IMG/VR virus record: IMGVR_UViG_3300048016_000072
Span: 1-64,000 of that record
Direction: 5' to 3' (one strand)
From: a virus
Length of the DNA: 64,000 bases
Shown here: piece after piece, positions 51,921-60,018 of the stretch
How positions within the stretch are numbered: position 1 is the first letter of the stretch
How the letters are laid out: every line of letters starts with the position of its first letter
The notes under the pieces: generated by a model
Database searches by the model: none
Seen by the model: only the letters and a program-made list of their open reading frames with translations
Told to the model about the DNA's origin: nothing
Made by a program: the position numbers and the translations under genes

Positions 51921-52309
51921 AATGATTGGATTATATGTAAACATTTGCTTTTAAAATCATCAGTATTAACTTGTATCATTCTTACTCCACACTTATTATA
52001 AAGAGCCCTACGAATCTCGTGGTCATTATCGTCCAAGTGCCAGACAAACTCAGTGTCACATAGATAGGTATACTTCCATTCCATGTTGGTAAATCTTACC
52101 TTCCATCTTGGGATTCCTAGTCTTTCAACTACTTCCCATAAATCATCTAACGTTGGTGGATAATCCATTGCGTACTTATGCAAGTGATTCTCGTCATAAC
52201 GTGTTGTTACTACCCATACATCAATACCAGCATCCAGGAGCTCTTTTGCAAACTCCTGGACGTGTGGTTGACTGAGTGTACCATCAAAATCGATACTTAC
52301 TTTTGTCAT
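51917..52309 (-). CDS. HAD-like phosphatase
   Basis: 130 residues from MTKVSIDFDGTLSQP. DFDGT is HAD motif I; 'VWVVTTRYDE' supplies the motif II Thr, and 'VWHLDDNDHE' the late acidic motif IV. The size fits small cap-less HAD proteins of the BT0820/nucleotidase-like type seen in Bacteroidota and their phages. A longer start (52339) exists but overlaps the polymerase end; MTK at 52309 puts the start 10 nt after the polymerase stop. Likely a nucleotide or sugar phosphate hydrolase; substrate unknown. Confidence 0.8.
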   Translation of the reverse strand: MTKVSIDFDGTLSQPHVQEFAKELLDAGIDVWVVTTRYDENHLHKYAMDYPPTLDDLWEVVERLGIPRWKVRFTNMEWKYTYLCDTEFVWHLDDNDHEIRRALYNKCGVRMIQVNTDDFKSKCLHIIQSL

Positions 52310-52319
52310 AATTATATTA

Positions 52320-54266
52320 TTAAAAACCGAATAGTTCAAGCTGTCCTGTATTAGACTGCTTTATGTTTGAGATATTCTCTATCTCTTTGTTAATACTATC
52401 AATATAGAACTGATAGTTGATGTCATCTGGTGTCTCAGTGTCATCGTCAATAAGATTCATTTCAGTCAGTAACCATCTATCAGCAAGAACTTGGATAGCT
52501 CTACCAGATACTGGCTCTTTCTTTACAATCTTAGATCCTTTTGTACTAACATAGTATCTGATAATCTTCTGAAGCTTTTCAAACTTCTCTTCACCATCAA
52601 CAATACTATACTTTTCAAAGAACCACTTACCCTTTGCTTTAGCTCCACCACAGAAGTCTAAGAAGTTGGTATGATTACGAACATAATCTTCAGGCTTAAC
52701 TCCATTAACAAAGTACTCATAGATACCTTTTGGTATTACAAGAAAGCTTTTGTTCTTGTGCAACGTTGATGCACTCTTTGAACTTAATGCTTCCCATTCA
52801 AAACGACCTTTGCACTTTGGTGTCTTACCTTCTTTCTTGTACATGGCAATGTAGTTGTTTACATCACCAATAATCATCTTCTTGTACTCATCATGTTCAA
52901 GCTGAAGCATTGTCTTTTTTTCCCATTCAGCACATACAAACATATAAATGTCAACATACTTTTCAGGAATCATCATCTCAAGACCATCTGTGTTTTGCAT
53001 TAATGGTTGACAATCAGGTATTGCTTCTGCTAACATCTCATACAACATCGATAGTTGTAGTTGACCGTTTACAGTAATCTGCATGGTCATCTGTGGATCA
53101 TACAAGAAACTATTCTCATCATTACTCAAACCATAAGTAGAGTTTAAGATAATCTTGTATACATAGTTCTTTGGGTCTGACTTTGGTATCTTCTTTCTTT
53201 CTTCAAAAAACCACTCATACAACTCTAAGAAATCTTTTTTTGGGAGATGTGCTGGTGCAAAACCGTTTCTAATAGCAAGGTTAGGATAGAAAGATGTTAC
53301 GTCACTTGACATAATAGTCCATCCTGGTTTTGCTTCATAGATACCAGCTTTTGTTGCACCATGGATACCGCCAAGACCATAGTAGCTATCAACTCCTTTG
53401 TAGGTAACCTTATAATCTAAAGCCCCTTTTGTTTCCACTACAACTTTGCTTTTAAAGAAGTTAAGTAGATTGTTAAACTCAGGTGTTTTAAAGCTAATAT
53501 AAGGCAGTATACAGTCCTCTAGTATAATTTGTTTTCTTGGCGTGCGTAGTTTTTTAAGCACGCTTTTTTCGATGCCTAACTTATTTGTTAAGAAGTATGC
53601 AAACAACTCTTTCGATATGCGTGGCTCAGATGCAGATAGTAAATCAATCTTGTACTCTTTGCTTAAGCTAAGACGTAGATTAATCTGTTCTTTACTTATC
53701 TCCATGATGTTACGCGTACTCTCAACATCATTGACACAATAGTCTAATACCATTCGTTGAGTTTCCTCTGATGTTATAGGATCATTGTGATGATGTGGCA
53801 TCTCAAGTACACTGAACCAATCCATACTATACTGAATCCACTTAAGACTACTCATCTTTGCAGGATTATCCCAGTGGTTAAGCTTGAATACATCGATCTG
53901 CTTGATAGACAACTTGTATGGTGCATAGTCAAGCATCTCTTTTAACTCTTGCTTATTGATTACTGTCTGAGCATAACCATAGATTATACGAGCAATAACT
54001 AAAGGTGAGAGACCTTTCCACTCTTGATGATTCTCAAGAACGTATTGTGTGATCTGACTGTCAAAGCCTAGACCGTTATATGATATATGATACTCTTTAT
54101 TTTTAACGTTTTCTTTAAGAAAGTTAACGTAAGCATCAAAGTCATCTCTGAATTCTGATACCACAAAGTACTTACGCACCTTGTCATTCTTGTAATGGAT
54201 GAAGACTGCGATGAAACAATTACAGATTGTCTCGTAGTCCATCACCCAGTGTGCTTTAGTTTTCAT
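52320..54266 (-). CDS. Family B DNA polymerase, compact
   Basis: 648 residues. Proofreading exonuclease motifs: D10-Y-E12 (ExoI), N64GLGFD69 (ExoII) and YCVND near 180 (ExoIII). Polymerase motifs: A = DVTSFYPNLA (D322), B = K371-IILNSTYG (N375, Y378, G379), C = NTDGLE (D427). Motif C has TDG in place of the common DTD. Motifs A and B are about 50 residues apart, much less than in phi29 or RB69, so the fingers region is small. It replicates the phage genome with the Toprim primase and DnaB-like helicase encoded on the same strand. It is preceded by the terminator at 54310-54340 and a short gap, so it probably starts a separate transcript. Confidence 0.92.
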   Translation of the reverse strand: MKTKAHWVMDYETICNCFIAVFIHYKNDKVRKYFVVSEFRDDFDAYVNFLKENVKNKEYHISYNGLGFDSQITQYVLENHQEWKGLSPLVIARIIYGYAQTVINKQELKEMLDYAPYKLSIKQIDVFKLNHWDNPAKMSSLKWIQYSMDWFSVLEMPHHHNDPITSEETQRMVLDYCVNDVESTRNIMEISKEQINLRLSLSKEYKIDLLSASEPRISKELFAYFLTNKLGIEKSVLKKLRTPRKQIILEDCILPYISFKTPEFNNLLNFFKSKVVVETKGALDYKVTYKGVDSYYGLGGIHGATKAGIYEAKPGWTIMSSDVTSFYPNLAIRNGFAPAHLPKKDFLELYEWFFEERKKIPKSDPKNYVYKIILNSTYGLSNDENSFLYDPQMTMQITVNGQLQLSMLYEMLAEAIPDCQPLMQNTDGLEMMIPEKYVDIYMFVCAEWEKKTMLQLEHDEYKKMIIGDVNNYIAMYKKEGKTPKCKGRFEWEALSSKSASTLHKNKSFLVIPKGIYEYFVNGVKPEDYVRNHTNFLDFCGGAKAKGKWFFEKYSIVDGEEKFEKLQKIIRYYVSTKGSKIVKKEPVSGRAIQVLADRWLLTEMNLIDDDTETPDDINYQFYIDSINKEIENISNIKQSNTGQLELFGF

Positions 54267-54309
54267 TATGCAAACATTCAGTTAAGCTGTTTCCCCGTGT
54301 ATAGTGCAT

Positions 54310-54340
54310 AAAAAATGGGAGAAGCAAAACCTCTCCCATT
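54310..54340 (-). terminator. Rho-independent terminator, minus strand
   Basis: On the minus strand AATGGGAG (54340-54333) pairs with CTCCCATT (54321-54314), followed by a T-run (54315-54310). It lies 20 nt downstream of the 54360-54740 gene. Confidence 0.8.
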
Positions 54341-54359
54341 AGTACATTTTGGACTTAAA

Positions 54360-54740
54360 CTATTTCTTTACTATCAAACCTCTATAATCAAAACTTATTG
54401 GTTGATCTTTGCTGCGCATTAAGTCAACAAAGTTTACTATCTCATCTGCATTATCAATGTAATACTCGTAAGATGATTCCATCAAACGTCTTTCTTCAGC
54501 AAAAGGAGTAAACTCTTCTGGATCTCCTGCTTTTTTCTTTACTGGTATAACTTTACCGCGGTCATCTAACTTAGGTAAGAAGTGATACTTTTGTCTTTTC
54601 TCTTTTGAGATGACAGCTAAGATACCTTGAGAAGGATCATAGATACATTCTGCGAAAGGACACTCCATGTTGATAGGAATCATACGAAAACTATCAAGTT
54701 CTCCCCACTTAGAGGAGATGATAAACATATTATTTGCCAT
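54360..54740 (-). CDS. Hypothetical protein
   Basis: 126 residues starting MANNMFIISSKWGELDSFRM. It contains a conserved-looking 'CPFAECIYDPSQGILAVISK' block near 28-47, a lysine-rich middle, and ends DYRGLIVKK. No family recognised. It follows the 191-residue gene with a 22-nt gap. Its 5' leader (AAAACCAACCAACAT) resembles that of the neighbour, preceded by TTTG-N20-TTAATTTG, an imperfect host-type promoter. Position within the replication block suggests an accessory DNA-metabolism role, but this is a guess. Confidence 0.65.
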   Translation of the reverse strand: MANNMFIISSKWGELDSFRMIPINMECPFAECIYDPSQGILAVISKEKRQKYHFLPKLDDRGKVIPVKKKAGDPEEFTPFAEERRLMESSYEYYIDNADEIVNFVDLMRSKDQPISFDYRGLIVKK

Positions 54741-54762
54741 AATGTTGGTTGGTTTTTACAAA

Positions 54763-55338
54763 TTAAACAGCTTTTTCTAAGATCTCCAAATCTGCAGTAA
54801 CTAATGTTAATGTTTCTTTGTCTTGATCATACTTATCACATAACTCACCTATATCAATAAGTACTCTAACATCAACATCAAGTAAACTTGCGTAGTGATC
54901 AAAGTGGTATTCAGGGTATAAGTATGAGTTAATGTATGTGCACTCTTTTGGTTCTTTTCTAAAGAAGTAAAGGATATCTAGTTTAGCATCCTCATCAAGC
55001 ATAGAATATTTACCATCGATAAAGCACTTCCAGTCTCTTCTCTTCTTTGTAAAGTTAAAGATAAAGATAATCCTATCGTTGTACTCTTCTCTTGATTCAA
55101 ATAAAGGGGAAGCTGTTAGTACAGCCTCCGCCTTCTTGAACGCAGCGGATTTATTCCCTGCTTTGTAAACAACAATCAAACGCTTATCTTTTACAGCATA
55201 TCTATCTTTCCATGCTATATATACATTCTCAGGTTGAGTCATTGACTTACGATCTGTAAGAACAAACGGTAATAAAAATGTCTTTGACTTCTGAAAGTAT
55301 CTGCTATATAACGATGGTATCTTGTGTGCGTCTATCAT
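54763..55338 (-). CDS. Hypothetical protein
   Basis: 191 residues starting MIDAHKIPSLYSRYFQKSKT, a mixed alpha/beta, charged protein without recognised motifs. 'VYIAWKDRYAVKDKRLIVVY' and 'WKCFIDGKYSMLDEDAKLDI' look like folded-core segments. It is preceded by the best host-type promoter in the window (55359-55388), so it and 54360-54740 could form a two-gene unit ending at 54310. Function unknown. Confidence 0.65.
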   Translation of the reverse strand: MIDAHKIPSLYSRYFQKSKTFLLPFVLTDRKSMTQPENVYIAWKDRYAVKDKRLIVVYKAGNKSAAFKKAEAVLTASPLFESREEYNDRIIFIFNFTKKRRDWKCFIDGKYSMLDEDAKLDILYFFRKEPKECTYINSYLYPEYHFDHYASLLDVDVRVLIDIGELCDKYDQDKETLTLVTADLEILEKAV

Positions 55339-55355
55339 TGTATGTTGGTTTTATA

Positions 55356-56354
55356 CTACAAATATACTTTTTTACTAGCAAGTTCAAACGGAAGATAGTA
55401 GTTTCTTTCTTCGTAATGCCACTTAGCTTTGTTTAAAGTATCCATCATTCGTTCAGTCCATGCAATAATACTCTCAGCAGATACACCAAAGGCATATGTG
55501 CAGTAGTTTTTATCGATAGCTACGAAGTTAAACTCAATAGTGTATCCAATAAGATGAGCATAGTTTTCATTAACTAACTGAACATAGATAGCAGCTTGCA
55601 TCCAGTAATCATAATGCTCGATAGATCCATCAAAGTTAATAAGATCCTTTGATGTAGTCTTTAAGTCATTGATATAGATGATCTTCTTATTGTGATCGAT
55701 AACTAAGTTGTCAATAATACCTTTAAGTCCAAACGGATAGTCTTTAAACTTATCGATATAGAACATCTTTTCGTTTACTGTCTCAATATTACCAGACATG
55801 CTATCTAAGTGTAAGCCTAGTAGATCACAGATATCTGCATGACTCTTGATAGTATTAACCGCTTCTGTACAGAATGTTAGAGTATCTTGATCGATTAGAT
55901 CTTTGCCCTTCTTCATCTTTAAGAAAGACCAGTATACTTGATGGTCAAGTGTTATTATCTTATCAAGACGTTGAGCATCAGTCTTTAAGTTCTGAAAGTA
56001 GTTCATGTCAGCCATGATATCTAAGATAGCTCCACCAAACTGATCAAGCTCTTCTCTTGAATCATCTTGTAACTGTTGCTTATGTGCAAACACTCTATCG
56101 ATAACCATCTTTGCTTTTGCAGCAGGTAACTCAGTAGGCATTACGATATAGTTCTTTGTAATGCTATCCGGTTCTAAGATCAGATTATGTATAAGCTTAC
56201 CCTTGATAAGGTGATCAGCAACAATCTCTTCTCTTATACCATTGATATATACGTCCTTAAAAGACTTTGGACTCCATAGTAATCTGCTAAGACTACTGTA
56301 ACTAAACTGAAAAGGCTTCTCATAGAAGCTATTCATTAACATTTGCTCTTCCAT
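55356..56354 (-). CDS. PD-(D/E)XK nuclease, RecB/Cas4-like exonuclease
   Basis: 332 residues from ATG at 56354 (MEEQMLMNSFYEKPFQFSYS). The frame is open to 56459, but that extension overlaps a separate 59-residue gene whose stop lies 1 nt before this ATG (TAA-T-ATG), so 56354 is preferred. 'GKLIHNLILEPDSI' supplies the family's helix-1 His; 'PFGLKGIIDNLVIDHNKKII' and 'YINDLKTTSKDLI' give the D...(D/E)xK core (IINDLKTT type); 'YWMQAAIYVQLV' supplies the Q-x3-Y motif. Such enzymes degrade or process DNA ends in phage recombination, often with Sak4-like ATPases, one of which is encoded at 59278-60018. Confidence 0.82.
   Translation of the reverse strand: MEEQMLMNSFYEKPFQFSYSSLSRLLWSPKSFKDVYINGIREEIVADHLIKGKLIHNLILEPDSITKNYIVMPTELPAAKAKMVIDRVFAHKQQLQDDSREELDQFGGAILDIMADMNYFQNLKTDAQRLDKIITLDHQVYWSFLKMKKGKDLIDQDTLTFCTEAVNTIKSHADICDLLGLHLDSMSGNIETVNEKMFYIDKFKDYPFGLKGIIDNLVIDHNKKIIYINDLKTTSKDLINFDGSIEHYDYWMQAAIYVQLVNENYAHLIGYTIEFNFVAIDKNYCTYAFGVSAESIIAWTERMMDTLNKAKWHYEERNYYLPFELASKKVYL
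55359..55388 (-). promoter_or_regulatory. Host-like Bacteroidota promoter
   Basis: On the minus strand TTTG (55388-55385), an 18-nt spacer, then TATATTTG (55366-55359). This fits the -33/-7 pattern (TTTG...TAnnTTTG) known for Bacteroides-type primary sigma factor promoters. It lies in the last codons of the nuclease gene, 20 nt before the ATG at 55338. Confidence 0.5.
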
Positions 56355-56355
56355 A

Positions 56356-56535
56356 TTAGATGCCAGTTGATTCATTGTTGTGATCATGCTCTTCTTGTTT
56401 TGACCAGTATCCTTGCTGATACATATAGTTACGTATCTCAGCACCTGTAATCTTGTCATTTGTTGTTGACTCTATTCTTTCAAGAAAGCCAATCAAATCA
56501 ACGCAAGCTTCTTCAATGTTTTTATTGTCCGCCAT
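56356..56535 (-). CDS. Small hypothetical protein (59 aa)
   Basis: ATG at 56535, stop TAA 56358-56356. The product begins MADNKNIEEACVDLIGFLER, continues through a helical segment (IESTTNDKITGAEIRNYMYQ) and ends with a His/Asn/Glu-rich tail. It overlaps the preceding small gene by 14 nt and ends 1 nt before the nuclease start. The tight packing on both sides supports it as a real gene although it is under 60 residues. Function unknown. Confidence 0.6.
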   Translation of the reverse strand: MADNKNIEEACVDLIGFLERIESTTNDKITGAEIRNYMYQQGYWSKQEEHDHNNESTGI

Positions 56536-56695
56536 GTTTTTGTTGTTTAAGTTGTTCTGCTACCTCTTCTGGTAGATAGCCTAATAGATTTTTCTTTGGA
56601 AGGTACTCAAGTAGCTCATAGATAGCTGTTACATCCTGCATCGCAAAGTCTTCCTTCATCTGTTCTATAACAGCTTCAATAATTGGGTCTTCCAT
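56522..56695 (-). CDS. Small hypothetical protein (57 aa)
   Basis: ATG at 56695, 1 nt after the stop of the 56697-57041 gene (TAA-T-ATG); stop at 56522. The product begins MEDPIIEAVIEQMKEDFAMQ and contains 'AIYELLEYLPKKNLLGYLPE' followed by 'EVAEQL', an amphipathic helical pattern that is common in small phage proteins of the replication region. Translational coupling on both sides supports it. It may be a small binding or regulatory protein; no function can be assigned. Confidence 0.65.
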   Translation of the reverse strand: MEDPIIEAVIEQMKEDFAMQDVTAIYELLEYLPKKNLLGYLPEEVAEQLKQQKHGGQ

Positions 56696-56696
56696 A

Positions 56697-57041
56697 TTAA
56701 CTGTATTTTTCTTCCATCATTATAAGAGCATCTCTTTTTGTTTGTGCTTTTACTGATGTACCAACTTTCTTTGAACCTACACTAGTTTCTAATACACCTC
56801 GCCATATTTTTGAGTTGAACCTATCTTGTTCTAGTGTCCATAAATCTCCACAGAGAGTTACTCTGTATATACCTGGTTTTACAAGAACAATACTTCTGTT
56901 GTCACTAGGTCTTAGTTTTTTTGTCTGCATTACAACATAACTTTCTAATAAGTCTGCTATGCGTTTTAACTCATGATGGATACCTGGTATATTTGTTGAT
57001 ATCAGCTTTTGACCCATCAGTGTCTCATGTAGTTGTGCCAT
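56697..57041 (-). CDS. Hypothetical protein
   Basis: 114 residues starting MAQLHETLMGQKLISTNIPG. The N-terminal helix includes 'IHHELKRIADLLESYV'; the C-terminal half has beta-like segments with Trp (GDLWTLEQDRFNSKIWRGVL) and a basic helix. It sits between the GIY-YIG nuclease (11-nt gap) and a 57-residue gene (1-nt gap). No family recognised. A DNA-binding accessory role is possible given the basic C-terminus and neighbours. Confidence 0.65.
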   Translation of the reverse strand: MAQLHETLMGQKLISTNIPGIHHELKRIADLLESYVVMQTKKLRPSDNRSIVLVKPGIYRVTLCGDLWTLEQDRFNSKIWRGVLETSVGSKKVGTSVKAQTKRDALIMMEEKYS

Positions 57042-57052
57042 AATAATTCTGT

Positions 57053-57496
57053 TTATTCCATATCACGACCATACCATTTACCTAGTATGTTTCCGTTATA
57101 GGAGTTAGTTCTTAATACGTCTAACTTAACTTGCCAAGCAAACTCAGCATATGTCAAGTACTTCTTTGTTTTGCATAGCTCTAAGATTTCTCTTGAGAAG
57201 TGCTCAACTCCGAGTAACTTAACATCTGCTGATAGTTCTTTGCTTGATCCATAATACTTTAACCAGTCAGACTCTTTCTTTATATACTCGAATGTCTTTC
57301 TCGTTTTTGTTTCTGCTTTACTACGAGCTGAGATTTTCTTCTTCTTTGTATGGTACAAAGACTTCTTACCTATATAGATCTGACCTGTTGTTAGATTAGT
57401 GATCTTATAGACGAATCCTTCTAGTTCATGGTAATTAGGAAGCTTATCAAGAGAAGTGATAGCTTTACGCTTGTGCATCCAAGTTGTTTGACTCAT
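57053..57496 (-). CDS. GIY-YIG family endonuclease
   Basis: 147 residues. 'GFVYKITNLTTGQIYIGKKS' (about 27-46) is the GIY-YIG motif (here VYK...YIG). 'SDWLKYYGSSKEL' follows, 'FSREILELC' carries the likely catalytic Arg, and 'LTYAEFAWQV' the metal-binding Glu. The catalytic set looks complete. The N-terminal 25 residues are basic. The gene overlaps the primase end by 32 nt. Such proteins in phages are either free-standing Seg-like homing endonucleases or DNA-processing nucleases; tight integration in the operon argues slightly for the second. Confidence 0.82.
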   Translation of the reverse strand: MSQTTWMHKRKAITSLDKLPNYHELEGFVYKITNLTTGQIYIGKKSLYHTKKKKISARSKAETKTRKTFEYIKKESDWLKYYGSSKELSADVKLLGVEHFSREILELCKTKKYLTYAEFAWQVKLDVLRTNSYNGNILGKWYGRDME

Positions 57497-58475
57497 TATC
57501 TACTACGTGTTTTGTTATTAAAGGGACTAAATTGATCATTACTTCTCTAGGTCCAAAGTCTCTAATAGCATCAGCTAAATCTTTGCTCATCTTTAAATGA
57601 ACATAAGGTATATCATAGTGCTCTTGATACTTCTTCATTGCCCGAAGTCCTGCCTCATCGTTGTCAAAGATAGTAATAATCTTCTTATATTGATTCTTAT
57701 ACTTATCAATGACTTCTTGCTTTATCATTGTGTTCTCAGAGTCTGGTGCAATCACATCGACACTAAGCTTTAATGATTTTAATGCCATCAAGTCTTTAAG
57801 ACTAGAGGTAATAACTAAGTAATCATGTCCTTTTAGTTGCTCTGAACCTTGTATATAGTTCGCAACCTTAATAAACTTCTTATCCTTTACAGTGGGTTGG
57901 TATATCTTGTATACCTGACTGTCACTTGTAAAGTAGCCATACAAATGCTTGCCTAATATCTCAAGCTCTTTGTTTTGACCGTCTTCTTCTTTAGCCATAA
58001 TGTAGGATTGTAAGGGCCTAACATTATGCTCATCAAGTAATCTACTGCCTATGTTAAACTTAGTCCAGTAGTATTGATCTGCTGTTGTCCAGGGCCGTGT
58101 AGTTGTATCTTTAACACGGTATTTACTATAGCTTTTAAACTCTTGAACATCAAAGCCTCCATTATTATGTAAGATAAACTCATTGTAATCTTCAATAATA
58201 GTTCCGCTTGCCTGTCCAAAGCTACACTGGTACAAATGCTTTACTAAATCAATAGCTCCTCCGCCTGTATCTGTTGAGAAGTCCTTAAACTTATAGATAC
58301 TTTTCTTCTGATCAAAGTAGATACACATACTTGGTGTACGTTCCTTTGGATTGAAAAGACTCTTTACCTTAAGATCTTGACCAACAAGCTTATCAGGAAG
58401 CTTGCAATAGTGCTCGAATATCCATGTTGATGGTACGAGCTTGACATCTGAGATTAAGTTTTTTGTACTTAGCAT
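57465..58475 (-). CDS. Toprim-domain DNA primase, atypical
   Basis: 336 residues. The N-terminal part (about 37-85: FNPKERTPSMCIYF, YKFKDFSTDTGGGAIDLVKH) resembles the primase N-terminal fold, but the zinc-binding Cys/His set is missing. A Toprim core follows: 'DYLVITSSLKDLMALKSL' (218-235) where the usual catalytic Glu is replaced by Ser (S224/S225), then 'ITIFDNDEAG' with D271 and D273. It would synthesise RNA primers for the family B polymerase and act with the DnaB-like helicase. It is preceded by the terminator at 58497-58533 and followed by the overlapping GIY-YIG gene. Confidence 0.82.
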   Translation of the reverse strand: MLSTKNLISDVKLVPSTWIFEHYCKLPDKLVGQDLKVKSLFNPKERTPSMCIYFDQKKSIYKFKDFSTDTGGGAIDLVKHLYQCSFGQASGTIIEDYNEFILHNNGGFDVQEFKSYSKYRVKDTTTRPWTTADQYYWTKFNIGSRLLDEHNVRPLQSYIMAKEEDGQNKELEILGKHLYGYFTSDSQVYKIYQPTVKDKKFIKVANYIQGSEQLKGHDYLVITSSLKDLMALKSLKLSVDVIAPDSENTMIKQEVIDKYKNQYKKIITIFDNDEAGLRAMKKYQEHYDIPYVHLKMSKDLADAIRDFGPREVMINLVPLITKHVVDNESNNLDAQA

Positions 58476-58496
58476 AACCTGTTGTAATTAAAGGAG

Positions 58497-58533
58497 AAAA
58501 AAGAAGGGCAGAGATAAAATCCCCACCCTTTCT
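58497..58533 (-). terminator. Terminator after the SSB-like gene, minus strand
   Basis: On the minus strand AAGGG...CCCTT with an imperfect inner stem (GGGAT/ATCTC, one wobble), then CTTTTTT (to 58497). Less perfect than the others but well placed, 22 nt after the SSB-like gene; it may allow partial readthrough into the primase. Confidence 0.6.
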
Positions 58534-58554
58534 TACATCACCTAACCACTAATA

Positions 58555-59247
58555 TTATAAGCTGAAATCGTTGTTTGGTTCGAAACCTGCAACCTGCTTA
58601 TCTTCTTTTGGTTCACTAACATGTAGTGACTTATCAAAAGCAATAAGATCAGCTTCATTACCCTTTAACACATAAGCTTTCTTTCCTGTCTTATCATACG
58701 GTAAGAACAAGTCATATGCAGTATAACCTTTTGCATTCTTGTATCCGCTTGCTGCAATAGTGAATACCATTGAACGGTTAGCAAAGATCTTTGATACTGC
58801 ATCAACGTGATCAAAGATAGTAGATGCTGCAATATTATCAACAGCTTCTCTAATAGGAGCACCTAAAGTGTTTGCTAAGTTGATAACTGCTTGTAAATAC
58901 TCATTGTCACGCTTATTATTGATAGTCTTTGTAGTACCATCTGGCATATTACGAGTAACAGTGCTATCCTTCATTGGGTAAGCTTTGTACTTGATGCGAC
59001 CTATCTGACCTAAGTGACGAGGGCTTGAAGGATCGTTAGGGTTAATAAAGAAACCTTGGAAGTTTGGATCTGTTACTGCTGGAGTTTCAATGTTTAACAC
59101 TAAAGCAACTGAACCATCAGTATCAAAACTACGGTTCTTTGTTAACTGAACATTAAGGATACGTGCTTCTGTTGTTCCTGGTCCTACGATTGGGCTAGTC
59201 TTTGTTCCTTTTTCTTCTACTGCTGCAAAATCTTTTGTACTAATCAT
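58555..59247 (-). CDS. Probable single-strand DNA-binding protein
   Basis: 230 residues. Beta-rich N-terminal half with 'TTEARILNVQLTKNRSFDTD' and 'VALVLNIETPAVTDPNFQGF', then basic and helical segments, and a C-terminal tail 'EPKEDKQVAGFEPNNDFSL': acidic with a hydrophobic end, as in SSB tips that recruit partner proteins. It sits between the Sak4-like ATPase and the primase, with its own terminator downstream, which suits an abundant replication protein. The SSB identity is inferred from this layout and tail rather than from an exact family signature. Confidence 0.6.
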   Translation of the reverse strand: MISTKDFAAVEEKGTKTSPIVGPGTTEARILNVQLTKNRSFDTDGSVALVLNIETPAVTDPNFQGFFINPNDPSSPRHLGQIGRIKYKAYPMKDSTVTRNMPDGTTKTINNKRDNEYLQAVINLANTLGAPIREAVDNIAASTIFDHVDAVSKIFANRSMVFTIAASGYKNAKGYTAYDLFLPYDKTGKKAYVLKGNEADLIAFDKSLHVSEPKEDKQVAGFEPNNDFSL

Positions 59248-59277
59248 GATTGTTTTTGTTTATTATTGTTGTTTACA

Positions 59278-60018
59278 TTAAATGAATACTTGGTCCCAAT
59301 ATGTTACCAGACCGGTTGGTGTCATCTCTGATACCATAAACTCTTCATCTCTTAAGTGAGTTGGTCTAGCCCCACATGAGATTTCATCTGTTGTTTTAAA
59401 GCTCAGGAAGTTTTGCTTTCCCTTGCGATATAGATACCCAATAGCATCTGAGTTAGATGTAGTGATACGCTTAAGCTTACCTGTTAGATCTAAGTCAAGA
59501 ACATTTACTTCTGCTCCGTTCTTTTCTAACATTGTATCTTTAACGTGTCCAACTAAAATAATGTGAGGAGCAAGAGTCTTGATGTAATCAATAACCTTTG
59601 TGAATGCCTCACGTAACCACGGATAACCCGCGCCGTTTGGTAAGTTCAATAAGCTTGTATACTTAGGCTTACCTTCTGTTAACCAGTTCTTTCCCATTGA
59701 AGTCTTTCCATATAACTCTTCTGCGAATGGTAAACAGATGTCTTCAAGTGCAGTGATTGTATCTACTGCGATGTACTTATACGGTTTATTTGCTTTTAAG
59801 ATCTGCTCACCGATGGCTTTTATGTCTCTAACAGATGTTGCCTTGATCTTTAATGCATCAACATAGTCAGTACCACTCTCAAGGTCTAAGATTAGACAAT
59901 CAGGTAGTCCTGCTAGTAACTCAGTCTTGCCAACTTTTGGCTTTGCGAATATAACAAGATTCTTTGGATTCTTTACTTCAGCTTTAACTTTATCTATAGG
60001 TAATGTGAACTCTTCCAT
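59278..60018 (-). CDS. Sak4-like RecA-fold ATPase
   Basis: 246 residues. Walker A 'VIFAKPKVGKTELL' (K31, T32), 'CLILDLESGTDYVDA' next, and Walker B 'YKYIAVDTITALED' near 98-111. 'PHIILVGHVKD' is the sensor-like strand. This is the pattern of phage Sak4-type single-strand annealing or RecA-like ATPases. It promotes annealing or recombination of phage DNA, usually together with an SSB, here the adjacent 58555-59247 gene, and the PD-(D/E)XK exonuclease. Start and upstream stop overlap (ATG/TAA at 60018). Confidence 0.82.
   Translation of the reverse strand: MEEFTLPIDKVKAEVKNPKNLVIFAKPKVGKTELLAGLPDCLILDLESGTDYVDALKIKATSVRDIKAIGEQILKANKPYKYIAVDTITALEDICLPFAEELYGKTSMGKNWLTEGKPKYTSLLNLPNGAGYPWLREAFTKVIDYIKTLAPHIILVGHVKDTMLEKNGAEVNVLDLDLTGKLKRITTSNSDAIGYLYRKGKQNFLSFKTTDEISCGARPTHLRDEEFMVSEMTPTGLVTYWDQVFI

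Noticed and set aside
51921-51944. Longer dUTPase start
   Set aside because: It would overlap the upstream HAD-like gene and adds residues outside the family fold; the ATGA overlap at 51920 is a better start.
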